Part shown: positions 1-6,450 of the stretch, piece by piece
Position numbering within the stretch: the stretch's first letter is position 1
Layout: every line of letters starts with the position of its first letter
Source: Flavobacteriaceae bacterium UBA4022
GTDB lineage: Bacteria > Bacteroidota > Bacteroidia > Flavobacteriales > Flavobacteriaceae
Assembly: GCA_002384055.1 (NCBI GenBank)
Contig: DGAU01000022.1
Location: 1-8,814, forward strand
Reading direction: 5' to 3'
Length of the DNA: 8,814 nt
Program-made: the position numbers and the translations under genes
The notes under the pieces: model-generated
What the model was told of the DNA's origin: nothing
Seen by the model: the letters and a program-made list of their open reading frames with translations, nothing else
Databases searched by the model: none

Positions 1-14
1 GTTAATTTTAAAAC

Positions 15-527
15 ATGAAAACATATGCATCACTGATCCGCACCGTTGTTGATTTTCCAAAACCAGGAATCGCTTTTAAAGATATTACGCCTTTACTTCA
101 AGATCCCCGCGCCGTCCAGGCCTGTTTGACGCAAATGGTGGCGGATATCAAGGGCCCAATAGATTATGTCGTGGGGGTGGAAGCGCGCGGTTTTATCTTT
201 GGACCGCTCTTGGCGCAGAAGCTCAACTGTGGGTTTGTTCCGGTGCGTAAAAAGGGCAAACTGCCTTATCAAACCTTACAAGTGGCCTATGACTTGGAAT
301 ATGGGCAGGATCATTTGGAGATGCATATAGATGCAATTGCTTCTGGGGCTCGTGTGGTATTGCATGATGATGTTTTGGCGACAGGGGGAACGGCTAAAGC
401 AGCCATAAAATTGATTGAGCAGCTCGGGGGCGAAGTGGTGCACTGTCATTTTTTGATCGAACTTGCTGCACTACAAGGTCGAGCAGCTTTATTACCGCAC
501 AAAATCGATGCGGTATTTACCTTTTAG
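15..527 (+). CDS. apt: Adenine phosphoribosyltransferase
   Basis: Cytosolic purine-salvage enzyme that condenses adenine with PRPP to give AMP and pyrophosphate. The 170-residue protein has the normal family length and is complete. Visible motifs are the N-terminal DFPKPGIAFKDITPLL (13-28), typical of bacterial Apt; VEARGFIFG (55-63), normally part of the adenine/PRPP pocket; the flexible-loop segment RKKGKLPY (78-85); and the PRPP-binding signature HDDVLATGGTA (117-127), which in the family usually reads VDDLLATGGTA. The ATG at 15 is the only sensible start because the conserved N-terminal motif begins 12 residues later. No Shine-Dalgarno precedes it; the AT-rich TAATTTTA at 3-10 could be a degenerate -7 promoter element, but the window starts too close to judge. 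The stop codon overlaps the stop of the convergent small gene, so any terminator would have to lie inside that neighbour. I saw no clear one. Confidence 0.96.
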   Translation: MKTYASLIRTVVDFPKPGIAFKDITPLLQDPRAVQACLTQMVADIKGPIDYVVGVEARGFIFGPLLAQKLNCGFVPVRKKGKLPYQTLQVAYDLEYGQDHLEMHIDAIASGARVVLHDDVLATGGTAKAAIKLIEQLGGEVVHCHFLIELAALQGRAALLPHKIDAVFTF

Positions 528-676
528 TTTAAGGCATTTTTGGTGACCCAATAGCGGTAAGCCAAGAGGGCCAATTGCCATTTTTTGGCTTTTGCCAGAT
601 CCAAACGCTGTTGGGTAAAACTCGGCAATACCGTTTTGTTGATCTGGGAGAGTAGGACAAATGCGCGTTGTTTCAT
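524..676 (-). CDS. Conserved 50-residue small protein, function unknown
   Basis: Encodes a basic 50-residue protein, MKQRAFVLLSQINKTV at the N-terminus and KKWQLALLAYRYWVTKNALN at the C-terminus. The second half resembles, from memory, a family of about 50-residue proteins common in Flavobacteriia whose members share a LDLAKAKKWQLA...YRYWVTKNAL core and are sometimes labelled 'SsrA-binding protein' in databases. Nothing here looks like SmpB, which is about 150 residues with an OB-fold, so that label should not be copied. The reading frame extends upstream to 709, but I choose the ATG at 674-676. A promoter-like TTTG-N17-TACCTTTA (682-710) sits inside the longer version, and the family, as I recall it, starts at MK. 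Composition is cationic with aromatic residues (W, Y, Y, W), compatible with RNA, ribosome or membrane association, but no function can be assigned. It converges on apt with a 4-bp stop overlap and diverges from the antiporter gene. Confidence 0.72.
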   Translation of the reverse strand: MKQRAFVLLSQINKTVLPSFTQQRLDLAKAKKWQLALLAYRYWVTKNALN

Positions 677-681
677 AGGTC

Positions 682-710
682 TAAAGGTACAAAATATCGC
701 ACAATCCAAA
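682..710 (-). promoter_or_regulatory. Candidate promoter of the small-protein gene
   Basis: On the minus strand TTTG (710-707) is followed after 17 nt by TACCTTTA (689-682), matching the Bacteroidota sigma factor pattern TTG-N17-23-TAnnTTTG with one mismatch. Only 5 nt separate the -7 element from the ATG at 676, so the transcript would be leaderless or nearly so. This supports the shorter 50-residue start. Assigned by pattern only. Confidence 0.5.
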
Positions 711-720
711 GGAAATAAAT

Positions 721-754
721 CCGCCCTAAGTTGTATCTTAGCGGCTCAATTGAG
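721..754. promoter_or_regulatory. Two adjacent inverted repeats upstream of the antiporter gene
   Basis: First element: CTAAG (726-730), 6-nt spacer TTGTAT, CTTAG (737-741). It extends outward with CCG (721-723) pairing with CGG (742-744) across a 2-nt bulge. Second element: the perfect 10-bp palindrome CTCAATTGAG at 745-754, ending 3 nt before the ATG at 758. The right arm of the first repeat overlaps TATCTTAG (734-741), a degenerate -7 promoter element with no good -33 partner. These could be an operator, a short leader hairpin or chance. The region lies between divergent genes, which makes a regulatory role plausible but unproven. Confidence 0.35.
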
Positions 755-757
755 TGC

Positions 758-1711
758 ATGAGTATCGTCTATCTTTTTTTGGGATTAACCTTATTGGTTG
801 TGGGTGGAGAATTCTTGGTCCGCGCTGCCGTAGGGCTGTCATTCAAACTTAATTTATCCAAAATGGTCATTGGCTTGACGGTGGTTTCTTTTGCCACATC
901 AGCGCCGGAACTTATCGTGAGTTTGACGGCAGCCATGGATGGGTTTGGGGCAATTGCTTTGGGCAATGTGATCGGCAGCAATATCGCTAATATAGGTTTG
1001 GTGCTCGGTATCACGGCTTTGATCACACCATTGGCTATCGAACGTGATTTTTATCGCCTCAACTGGCCGGCCATGCTCTTTGTTAGTTTGCTGTTCACAG
1101 GTTTTTTAATCGAAGGTGATGGATTAAGTCGCGGCGAAGGGGCCGTGTTGTTTGCCTGTCTTATAGTTTATTTAGTGCTCCTGATCCGTCGCACCAAAAA
1201 CACACCTCGAGCACTTACCGAAGATATTGATGGGCTTGATAGCACATTAGCCCAGGTGTCTTCTTTTAAAATAGCTATTTGGCTGCTTATCGGGGCCGTT
1301 GCCCTCTATTGGGGTAGTGAATGGCTTGTTGAAGGAGCCGTAGCTATTGCCGTTGAGCTTGGGGTCAGTCAAAGGGTTATCGCTGTGACGATCATCGCAG
1401 TGGGAACAAGTGTCCCTGAATTAGCGGCGTCTGTTATCGCTGCCCTAAGGCAAGAAAAAGCATTATCGCTAGGAAACTTAATTGGTTCTAATATTTTCAA
1501 TATCGCCTGTGTTCTCGGACTTACTTCGATGATTCATCCGCTGAAAATAAATGCTAATGATGTACTACCACATGATTTGTTCTGGATGATTGGATTTGTC
1601 TTGGTGACGATGGTTCTTATCTTTCTGCCCAAACGCCACCAAATAGGGCGCTACGAAGGCTTGTTTTTACTGATTGCCTACGCCACCTTCATCAGTCTGA
1701 CGATCCGATAA
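758..1711 (+). CDS. Calcium/sodium antiporter, CaCA family (YrbG-like)
   Basis: Inner-membrane cation exchanger expected to export Ca2+ in exchange for Na+ or H+. The 317-residue protein is built of about ten hydrophobic segments in two homologous halves, each with an alpha repeat. Alpha-1 contains SFATSAPEL (44-52) and GNVIGSNIANIG (69-80). Alpha-2 contains VGTSVPELAAS (215-225) and GNLIGSNIFNIACVLG (239-254). The halves are joined by a charged loop near 145-165. The ion-binding glutamates of the family correspond to E51 and E221. The residue matching the acidic position of the archaeal NCX_Mj alpha-2 repeat appears to be Asn (N248). A TTG start at 731 would add nine residues, but the ATG at 758 places the first transmembrane segment at the N-terminus and is preferred. 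There is no Shine-Dalgarno. Ion specificity cannot be read from sequence alone. Confidence 0.93.
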   Translation: MSIVYLFLGLTLLVVGGEFLVRAAVGLSFKLNLSKMVIGLTVVSFATSAPELIVSLTAAMDGFGAIALGNVIGSNIANIGLVLGITALITPLAIERDFYRLNWPAMLFVSLLFTGFLIEGDGLSRGEGAVLFACLIVYLVLLIRRTKNTPRALTEDIDGLDSTLAQVSSFKIAIWLLIGAVALYWGSEWLVEGAVAIAVELGVSQRVIAVTIIAVGTSVPELAASVIAALRQEKALSLGNLIGSNIFNIACVLGLTSMIHPLKINANDVLPHDLFWMIGFVLVTMVLIFLPKRHQIGRYEGLFLLIAYATFISLTIR

Positions 1712-1764
1712 TCCCTATTTTTACTAAAATTATATAACGATCAACAAAAATTAGGGGGGTGTTG

Positions 1765-1782
1765 ATAAATTAATTGATTTAT
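1765..1782. repeat. 18-bp AT-rich imperfect palindrome upstream of glnN
   Basis: ATAAATTAATTGATTTAT is symmetric about position 1773.5 with a single non-complementary pair (T1771/G1776). It sits 84 bp before the glnN start and about 47 bp before the candidate -7 element, a position suitable for an activator or repressor site. The local sequence is very AT-rich, which raises the chance of accidental symmetry. Confidence 0.35.
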
Positions 1783-1821
1783 TTTTAAATTCTGGTGAAA
1801 AACCATAGGGTTAGATTGAAA

Positions 1822-1850
1822 ATTAAATTATTTTTGTCCTTTAATTTAAT
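1822..1850. promoter_or_regulatory. Candidate glnN promoter inside a 9-bp inverted repeat
   Basis: TATTTTTG at 1829-1836 is an exact match to the Bacteroidota -7 consensus TAnnTTTG and lies 29 nt before the glnN ATG. No TTG is found at the expected 17-23 nt upstream; the nearest is at 1816-1818, only 10 nt away. Flanking it are perfect inverted arms ATTAAATTA (1822-1830) and TAATTTAAT (1842-1850) separated by 11 nt. A protein bound there would cover the -7 element, so this could be a repressor operator, although AT-richness makes chance possible. Confidence 0.4.
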
Positions 1851-1865
1851 AAATACACCTGCTCT

Positions 1866-4052
1866 ATGTCAACGTTACGATTTCAAGCCTTAAAAGAATC
1901 TCTTGGGCGCCAGCCTATTGCCGTTACAGAACCTGCACGTCGTTCTGAAATTTTTGGCCAAAATGTGTTTAGTGGTACGGCTATGCGCCAATACCTCACT
2001 AAGGACTCCTACAAATGTGTTATGGATGCCATGGTGAAAGGCACTAAAATTGACCGTAATGTCGCTGATCACATTTCGACAGGAATGAAAGAATGGGCCA
2101 TTTCCAAAGGAGCAACGCACTACACCCACTGGTTTCAGCCATTAACAGGTGCTACAGCCGAAAAGCATGATGCCTTTTTTGAAACAATTGAAGACGGATC
2201 GGCTATTGAAAAATTTGGTGGCGGACAGCTGGTACAGCAAGAGCCTGATGCCTCTAGTTTTCCTAACGGTGGCATCAGAAATACTTTTGAAGCCAGAGGT
2301 TATACTGCATGGGATCCAACCTCGCCTGCCTTTATTTATGGGACAACCTTGTGTGTGCCTACTGTTTTTGTGGCCTATACGGGTGAGGCTTTAGACAACA
2401 AAACACCTTTATTGCGTGCGCTTCAGTCCATTGATCAAGCGGCTACAGACGTGGTCAAATATTTTGACAAATCAGTCACTAAAGTTGTGGCAACTTTAGG
2501 TTGGGAGCAAGAATATTTCTTGATCGATAAAGCCTTGGTTGCCGCGCGACCAGATTTGAAATTAGCGGGACGTACTCTATTAGGTCATTCTTCGGCCAAA
2601 GGGCAACAACTAGACGATCATTACTTTGGATCGATCCCCTTGCGCGCATTGAATTTCATGCGTGACCTTGAAACGGAATGTATGCTCCTAGGAGTTCCCG
2701 TAAAAACAAGACACAATGAGGTGGCTCCAAATCAATTTGAGTTGGCACCCATCTTCGAAGAAGCCAACCTTGCGGTAGATCATAATTCACTGCTGATGGA
2801 TGTGATGGACAAAGTTGGAGATCGTCATAACTTTAAGGTCGTTTTTCACGAAAAGCCCTTCGCTGGAATCAACGGTAGTGGAAAACACAACAACTGGTCA
2901 TTAGCCACCAGTACTGGGGTCAACCTATTGAGTCCTGGAAGCACACCGAAAAAAAACCTTCAGTTTTTAACCTTTTTTGTCAACACCATCAAGGCGGTTA
3001 ATGATTATGAAGAATTGGTACGGGCCTCTTTTGCCAGTGCGAGTAATGACCACCGATTGGGAGCCAACGAGGCGCCACCGGCGATTATTTCTGTATTTAT
3101 TGGGTCTCAATTGACAGAGGTATTGGATGAATTAGAAAAAGTGACGGACGGCAAATTGTCTCCTCAAGAAAAAACAGATTTAAAACTTAATGTGGTGGGG
3201 AAAATTCCAGAAATTTTACTGGACAATACCGATCGTAACCGGACATCTCCATTTGCCTTTACCGGCAATAAATTTGAATTACGTGCTGTGGGATCTACAG
3301 CCAACTGTGCCAACCCAATGACGGTACTTAATGCTATTGTAGCCAGACAGCTCATTGATTTTAAGGCTGAAGTAGATGCCTTAATCAGTAAAAAAGGCAT
3401 GAAAAAGGATGATGCCATCTTTAATGTTTTGCGTGAGTACATCAAAGATTCAAAGCGCATCCGTTTTGAAGGTGATGGATACAGCCAGGCATGGGAGACT
3501 GAGGGGATGAAGCGTGGCTTAAGTAACCACAAGAACACCCCAGATGCTCTAAAAGCTAAGGTCAGTGCTAAAGCCATCAGTTTGTATGAAGGGCTTGGAA
3601 TCATGAGCAAGGTCGAGATCGAAGCACGTCACGAAATTGAAGTAGAAGAGTACGCCAAACGGATCCAAATCGAGGGCCGTATTTTAGGAGATATCGCCCG
3701 TAATCATGTGATTCCAACAGCTATTCGCTACCAAAATGTGTTGATCGAGAACGTAAAAGGCCTTAAGGACATTTATGGTGCTGGTTTCAAGAAAATTGCT
3801 GGAGAACAAATGAATCTTATTGAGCAGATCAGCGAACACATCGAAAAGATCAACCAAGGCATTACGGCCATGATCGATGCGCGTAAAAAAGCGAATCTAT
3901 TAGAAGATATGGAAGCCTGTGCTGTAGCCTACTGTAATAATGTTAAGCCATACTTTGATGAGATCCGTTACCACTGTGATAAATTAGAATTACTCATCGA
4001 TGATGAATTGTGGCCGCTAGTGAAATACAGAGAATTACTGTTTACACGATAA
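1866..4052 (+). CDS. glnN: Type III glutamine synthetase (GSIII)
   Basis: Cytosolic enzyme making glutamine from glutamate, ammonia and ATP, the entry point of ammonium assimilation. At 728 residues it has the length typical of GSIII (Bacteroides GlnN is about 730), far longer than GSI or GSII. The N-terminal GSIII-specific domain covers roughly 1-200 and includes SGTAMRQYL (36-44) and THWFQPLTGATAEKHDAF (87-104). Catalytic-domain motifs follow: GWEQEYFLID (212-221, metal-binding glutamates), NEVAPNQFELAP (284-295), KPFAGINGSGKHNNWS (330-345, containing the conserved His region), DHRLGANEAPPA (395-406) and NRTSPFAFTGNKFELRAVGS (458-477). The remaining 200 or so residues are the helical C-terminal GSIII extension. 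No adenylylation-type regulation is expected for this class. It stands alone between the antiporter and a strong terminator, so it is probably monocistronic. Two palindromes upstream may reflect nitrogen control. No Shine-Dalgarno precedes the start. Confidence 0.97.
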   Translation: MSTLRFQALKESLGRQPIAVTEPARRSEIFGQNVFSGTAMRQYLTKDSYKCVMDAMVKGTKIDRNVADHISTGMKEWAISKGATHYTHWFQPLTGATAEKHDAFFETIEDGSAIEKFGGGQLVQQEPDASSFPNGGIRNTFEARGYTAWDPTSPAFIYGTTLCVPTVFVAYTGEALDNKTPLLRALQSIDQAATDVVKYFDKSVTKVVATLGWEQEYFLIDKALVAARPDLKLAGRTLLGHSSAKGQQLDDHYFGSIPLRALNFMRDLETECMLLGVPVKTRHNEVAPNQFELAPIFEEANLAVDHNSLLMDVMDKVGDRHNFKVVFHEKPFAGINGSGKHNNWSLATSTGVNLLSPGSTPKKNLQFLTFFVNTIKAVNDYEELVRASFASASNDHRLGANEAPPAIISVFIGSQLTEVLDELEKVTDGKLSPQEKTDLKLNVVGKIPEILLDNTDRNRTSPFAFTGNKFELRAVGSTANCANPMTVLNAIVARQLIDFKAEVDALISKKGMKKDDAIFNVLREYIKDSKRIRFEGDGYSQAWETEGMKRGLSNHKNTPDALKAKVSAKAISLYEGLGIMSKVEIEARHEIEVEEYAKRIQIEGRILGDIARNHVIPTAIRYQNVLIENVKGLKDIYGAGFKKIAGEQMNLIEQISEHIEKINQGITAMIDARKKANLLEDMEACAVAYCNNVKPYFDEIRYHCDKLELLIDDELWPLVKYRELLFTR

Positions 4053-4070
4053 AGGCAACGTTTAAGTTTG

Positions 4071-4114
4071 TAAAGAGGTTCAAAATATTCGATTTTGAAC
4101 CTCTTTATTTTTTT
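4071..4114 (+). terminator. Strong intrinsic terminator after glnN
   Basis: A perfect 16-bp stem (4071-4086 with 4092-4107) closes a 5-nt loop ATTCG and is followed directly by seven T residues (4108-4114). It begins 18 nt after the glnN stop codon. Stem length, small loop and immediate T-tract make this a clear rho-independent terminator. The right arm and T-tract also overlap the candidate promoter of the next gene. Confidence 0.93.
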
Positions 4115-4121
4115 ACCTTTG
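4094..4121 (+). promoter_or_regulatory. Candidate promoter of purM, embedded in the terminator
   Basis: TTTG (4094-4097) lies in the right arm of the glnN terminator. After 16 nt comes TACCTTTG (4114-4121), an exact match to the -7 consensus TAnnTTTG. The spacer is one nt below the usual 17-23. The purM ATG starts at 4126, only 4 nt after the -7 element, so the transcript would be leaderless or nearly so. This is the best promoter match in the window, but it is assigned by pattern only. Confidence 0.55.
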
Positions 4122-4125
4122 TGAC

Positions 4126-5307
4126 ATGAGTCAAGAAATTTCAAAACGATATGCGCAGCGCGGTGTTTCCGCCGCAAAAGAAGACGTGCATCAGGCCATC
4201 CAAAATATGGATAAAGGACTTTTTCCAAAGGCTTTTTGTAAAGTTGTTCCGGACCATTTGACCGGCAGCGAAGACCATTGTTTGGTGATGCATGCCGATG
4301 GCGCGGGAACGAAATCTTCATTGGCCTATATTTACTGGAAAGAAACAGGCGATTTAAGCGTTTGGAAAGGCATCGCTCAGGATGCCTTGATCATGAACAT
4401 CGATGACTTATTATGCGTAGGTGCTGTCGATGATATTCTGCTTTCTTCTACAATTGGACGCAACAAAAATTTAATTCCAGGTGAGGTTTTGTCGGCCATC
4501 ATTAACGGGACGGAAGAACTCTTGGCCGAACTCAAGAGCTACGGCGTGACAATACATGCGACAGGTGGCGAAACGGCCGACGTCGGTGATTTGGTGCGCA
4601 CCATTATTGTGGACTCAACCGTCACGGCACGTTTGCGCCGTGATGAGGTGATCGACAATGCCCATATTTGTCCCGGTGATGTTATTGTGGGATTGGCCTC
4701 TTTTGGGCAATCTACATATGAGACTAAATATAACGGAGGAATGGGGAGTAACGGACTCACCTCGGCAAGACACGATGTGTTTCACGCCGCACTCAAAACA
4801 AAATATCCAGAGAGTTACGACCCTGCAGTACCCAGTGATTTGGTTTACTCAGGATCTAAATCACTGACCGATCCAGTTGACGGCACACCACTCAATGCGG
4901 GTGAATTAGTGCTGTCTCCTACCAGAACATACGCTCCGGTGGTCAAAGCAATTTTCAATACATTGGGCCGAAAGGCCATTCATGGTATGGTGCATTGCAG
5001 TGGCGGTGCACAGACCAAGATTCTTCATTTTATCGATCAAGGACACATCATCAAGGACGACCTTTTTGATATTCCTCCATTATTCAAATTGATACAGAGC
5101 GAAAGCCAAACGTCTTGGAAGGAAATGTATCAGGTGTTTAATATGGGGCATCGCATGGAGTTTTATGTCCCGCAAGAGCATGCAGCCGCTATTATAAGTA
5201 TCTCAGAAGGCCTGGGTGTTCCTGCCAAAATTGTGGGCCGTGTTGCCGCGTCACCTCAAAAGAAATTGACCATTAAGAGTCCGCACGGGGTGTTTGAGTA
5301 CGCCTGA
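4126..5307 (+). CDS. purM: AIR synthase (phosphoribosylformylglycinamidine cyclo-ligase), long Bacteroidota type
   Basis: Expected to carry out the ATP-dependent cyclisation of FGAM to aminoimidazole ribonucleotide, the fifth step of de novo purine synthesis, in the cytosol. The 393-residue protein is longer than E. coli PurM (about 345), as I recall for the Bacteroidota form. PurM-superfamily signatures are present in order: SKRYAQRGVS near the N-terminus (6-15), HADGAGTKSSLA (56-67, the phosphate/ATP-binding DGxGTK motif), NIDDLLCVGA (91-100, counterpart of the MCVNDLVVQGA segment), HATGGETADVGD (144-155, the GGETAE-like motif) and NGGMGSNGLTSARH (203-216, counterpart of the SNGYSLVR region). 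The C-terminal AIRS_C half includes GMVHCSGGAQTK. It is divergent enough that a related AIR-synthase-like activity cannot be fully excluded. It is first in a run with prfA and pyrF. The ATG at 4126 immediately follows the promoter element. Confidence 0.87.
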   Translation: MSQEISKRYAQRGVSAAKEDVHQAIQNMDKGLFPKAFCKVVPDHLTGSEDHCLVMHADGAGTKSSLAYIYWKETGDLSVWKGIAQDALIMNIDDLLCVGAVDDILLSSTIGRNKNLIPGEVLSAIINGTEELLAELKSYGVTIHATGGETADVGDLVRTIIVDSTVTARLRRDEVIDNAHICPGDVIVGLASFGQSTYETKYNGGMGSNGLTSARHDVFHAALKTKYPESYDPAVPSDLVYSGSKSLTDPVDGTPLNAGELVLSPTRTYAPVVKAIFNTLGRKAIHGMVHCSGGAQTKILHFIDQGHIIKDDLFDIPPLFKLIQSESQTSWKEMYQVFNMGHRMEFYVPQEHAAAIISISEGLGVPAKIVGRVAASPQKKLTIKSPHGVFEYA

Positions 5308-5329
5308 TGCACAACTGGCTAATTTGCCT

Positions 5330-5351
5330 TAACTTTACCGCCTAAATAGGC
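5330..5351 (+). promoter_or_regulatory. Possible internal promoter and small palindrome before prfA
   Basis: TAACTTTA (5330-5337) matches TAnnTTTG at seven of eight positions and lies 27 nt before the prfA ATG. No TTG is seen at the expected distance upstream. Just after it is the palindrome GCCTAAATAGGC (5340-5351), which could form only a short 4-bp hairpin. The 57-nt gap also has no terminator, so prfA may be read both from purM and from this site. The evidence is weak. Confidence 0.3.
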
Positions 5352-5364
5352 TGTTTCAGATTTT

Positions 5365-6441
5365 ATGCTAGAAAAATTAAATATTGTAAAGCAACGATTC
5401 GACGAGGTGTGTGACCTTATCATCCAGCCAGAAATCATTAGTGATCAAAAACGCTATATTCAACTCAATAAAGAATATAAGGATTTGAGCGCTCTAATGG
5501 GCAAGCGCGAAGAATATGTCGCTCTGGCCAATAGCATCCAAGAAGCTCAGGAAATTCTTAATATAGAAACCGACGCGGAGATGATTGAAATGGCCAAAAT
5601 GGAGATGGATACCGCACAACAGCGCAAGCCAGGACTCGAAGAGGAAATCCGTTTTATGTTGGTTCCGAGAGACCCAGAGGACACCAAGAATGCAGTAATG
5701 GAAATCCGTGCCGGCACCGGAGGTGATGAGGCCAGTATTTTTGCAGGCGATCTATACCGTTTGTACACTAAATTTTGCGAAGGTAAAGGATGGCAAGTCA
5801 GTGTGGTCGATTATAACGAAGGCACCAGTGGTGGATTCAAAGAAGTTATCTTTGAAGTCAATGGTGAAGACGTCTACGGGACCCTAAAATATGAAGCCGG
5901 AGTGCACCGCGTACAGCGTGTACCACAAACCGAAACACAAGGTCGTGTACACACCAGTGCCGCGACAGTTATGGTACTTCCAGAGGCCGAGGAATTTGAT
6001 TTTCAACTAGACATGAGTGAAGTGCGCATTGAGCGCACAACTTCTACGGGTCCAGGGGGACAGTCGGTCAACACCACGTATTCGGCCATCAAGCTGCATC
6101 ACGAACCCACGGGTATGATCGTTAGCTGCCAGGATCAAAAATCATCTCATAAGAATCTAGAGAAGGCCCTCAAGGTATTGCGTTCACGTTTGTTTGATCT
6201 GGAGCTAGCCAAAAAAATGGAAGCAGATTCACAAAAAAGAAAAAGCATGGTGTCATCGGGCGACCGTAGTGCCAAGATCAGGACCTATAATTATCCTCAG
6301 GGGCGTGTTACAGATCACCGCATTAACTTAACGCTTTATGATTTGGGCAATATCATGGATGGAGACATCCAAAAGATTGTGGACGAACTCCACTTGGTCC
6401 GCAACACAGAAAAATTACAAGAAGCGGGCGAAACTTTTTAA
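5365..6441 (+). CDS. prfA: Peptide chain release factor 1
   Basis: Recognises UAA and UAG stop codons in the ribosomal A site and triggers peptidyl-tRNA hydrolysis. At 358 residues it is full length. An N-terminal helical domain spans roughly 1-100. The GTGGDEA segment (117-123) is conserved in class I bacterial release factors. The codon-recognition loop reads VPQTETQGRVHTSAA (186-200); its PQT at 187-189 is the PxT tripeptide that marks RF1, where RF2 has SPF. The catalytic GGQ lies at 231-233 within STGPGGQSVNTT (227-238), with Q233 the usual methylation target of PrmC. No programmed frameshift is present, as expected for RF1 rather than RF2. It sits between purM and pyrF, with only 9 nt to pyrF, so those two are almost certainly cotranscribed. 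No Shine-Dalgarno precedes the ATG. Confidence 0.97.
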   Translation: MLEKLNIVKQRFDEVCDLIIQPEIISDQKRYIQLNKEYKDLSALMGKREEYVALANSIQEAQEILNIETDAEMIEMAKMEMDTAQQRKPGLEEEIRFMLVPRDPEDTKNAVMEIRAGTGGDEASIFAGDLYRLYTKFCEGKGWQVSVVDYNEGTSGGFKEVIFEVNGEDVYGTLKYEAGVHRVQRVPQTETQGRVHTSAATVMVLPEAEEFDFQLDMSEVRIERTTSTGPGGQSVNTTYSAIKLHHEPTGMIVSCQDQKSSHKNLEKALKVLRSRLFDLELAKKMEADSQKRKSMVSSGDRSAKIRTYNYPQGRVTDHRINLTLYDLGNIMDGDIQKIVDELHLVRNTEKLQEAGETF

Positions 6442-6450
6442 TTCACAGGC

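Noticed and set aside
561..595. GC-rich arms followed by a T-run as a terminator for apt
   Set aside because: The stem nearest the T-run is only 3 bp; the sequence is explained by the codons of the small protein.
677..709. Eleven-residue N-terminal extension of the small minus-strand protein
   Set aside because: A better promoter match (682-710) lies within it, and the remembered family begins at the internal Met.
731..757. TTG start giving nine extra residues on the antiporter
   Set aside because: The extra residues overlap the inverted repeats and -7-like element; the ATG at 758 leads directly into the first membrane segment.
1713..1756. Hairpin CCCTATTTTT / AAAAATTAGGG after the antiporter gene as a terminator
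   Set aside because: It has a bulge, a 23-nt loop and no T-tract after the right arm, only G-rich sequence, so it is not a convincing terminator.
3164..3610. 148-codon open frame on the minus strand inside glnN
   Set aside because: It lies wholly within the strongly conserved glnN coding sequence; its translation shows no recognisable motif and it has no promoter-like start.
3968..4321. 117-codon minus-strand frame spanning the glnN-purM junction
   Set aside because: It runs through the terminator hairpin and both flanking conserved genes; no motif or promoter supports it.
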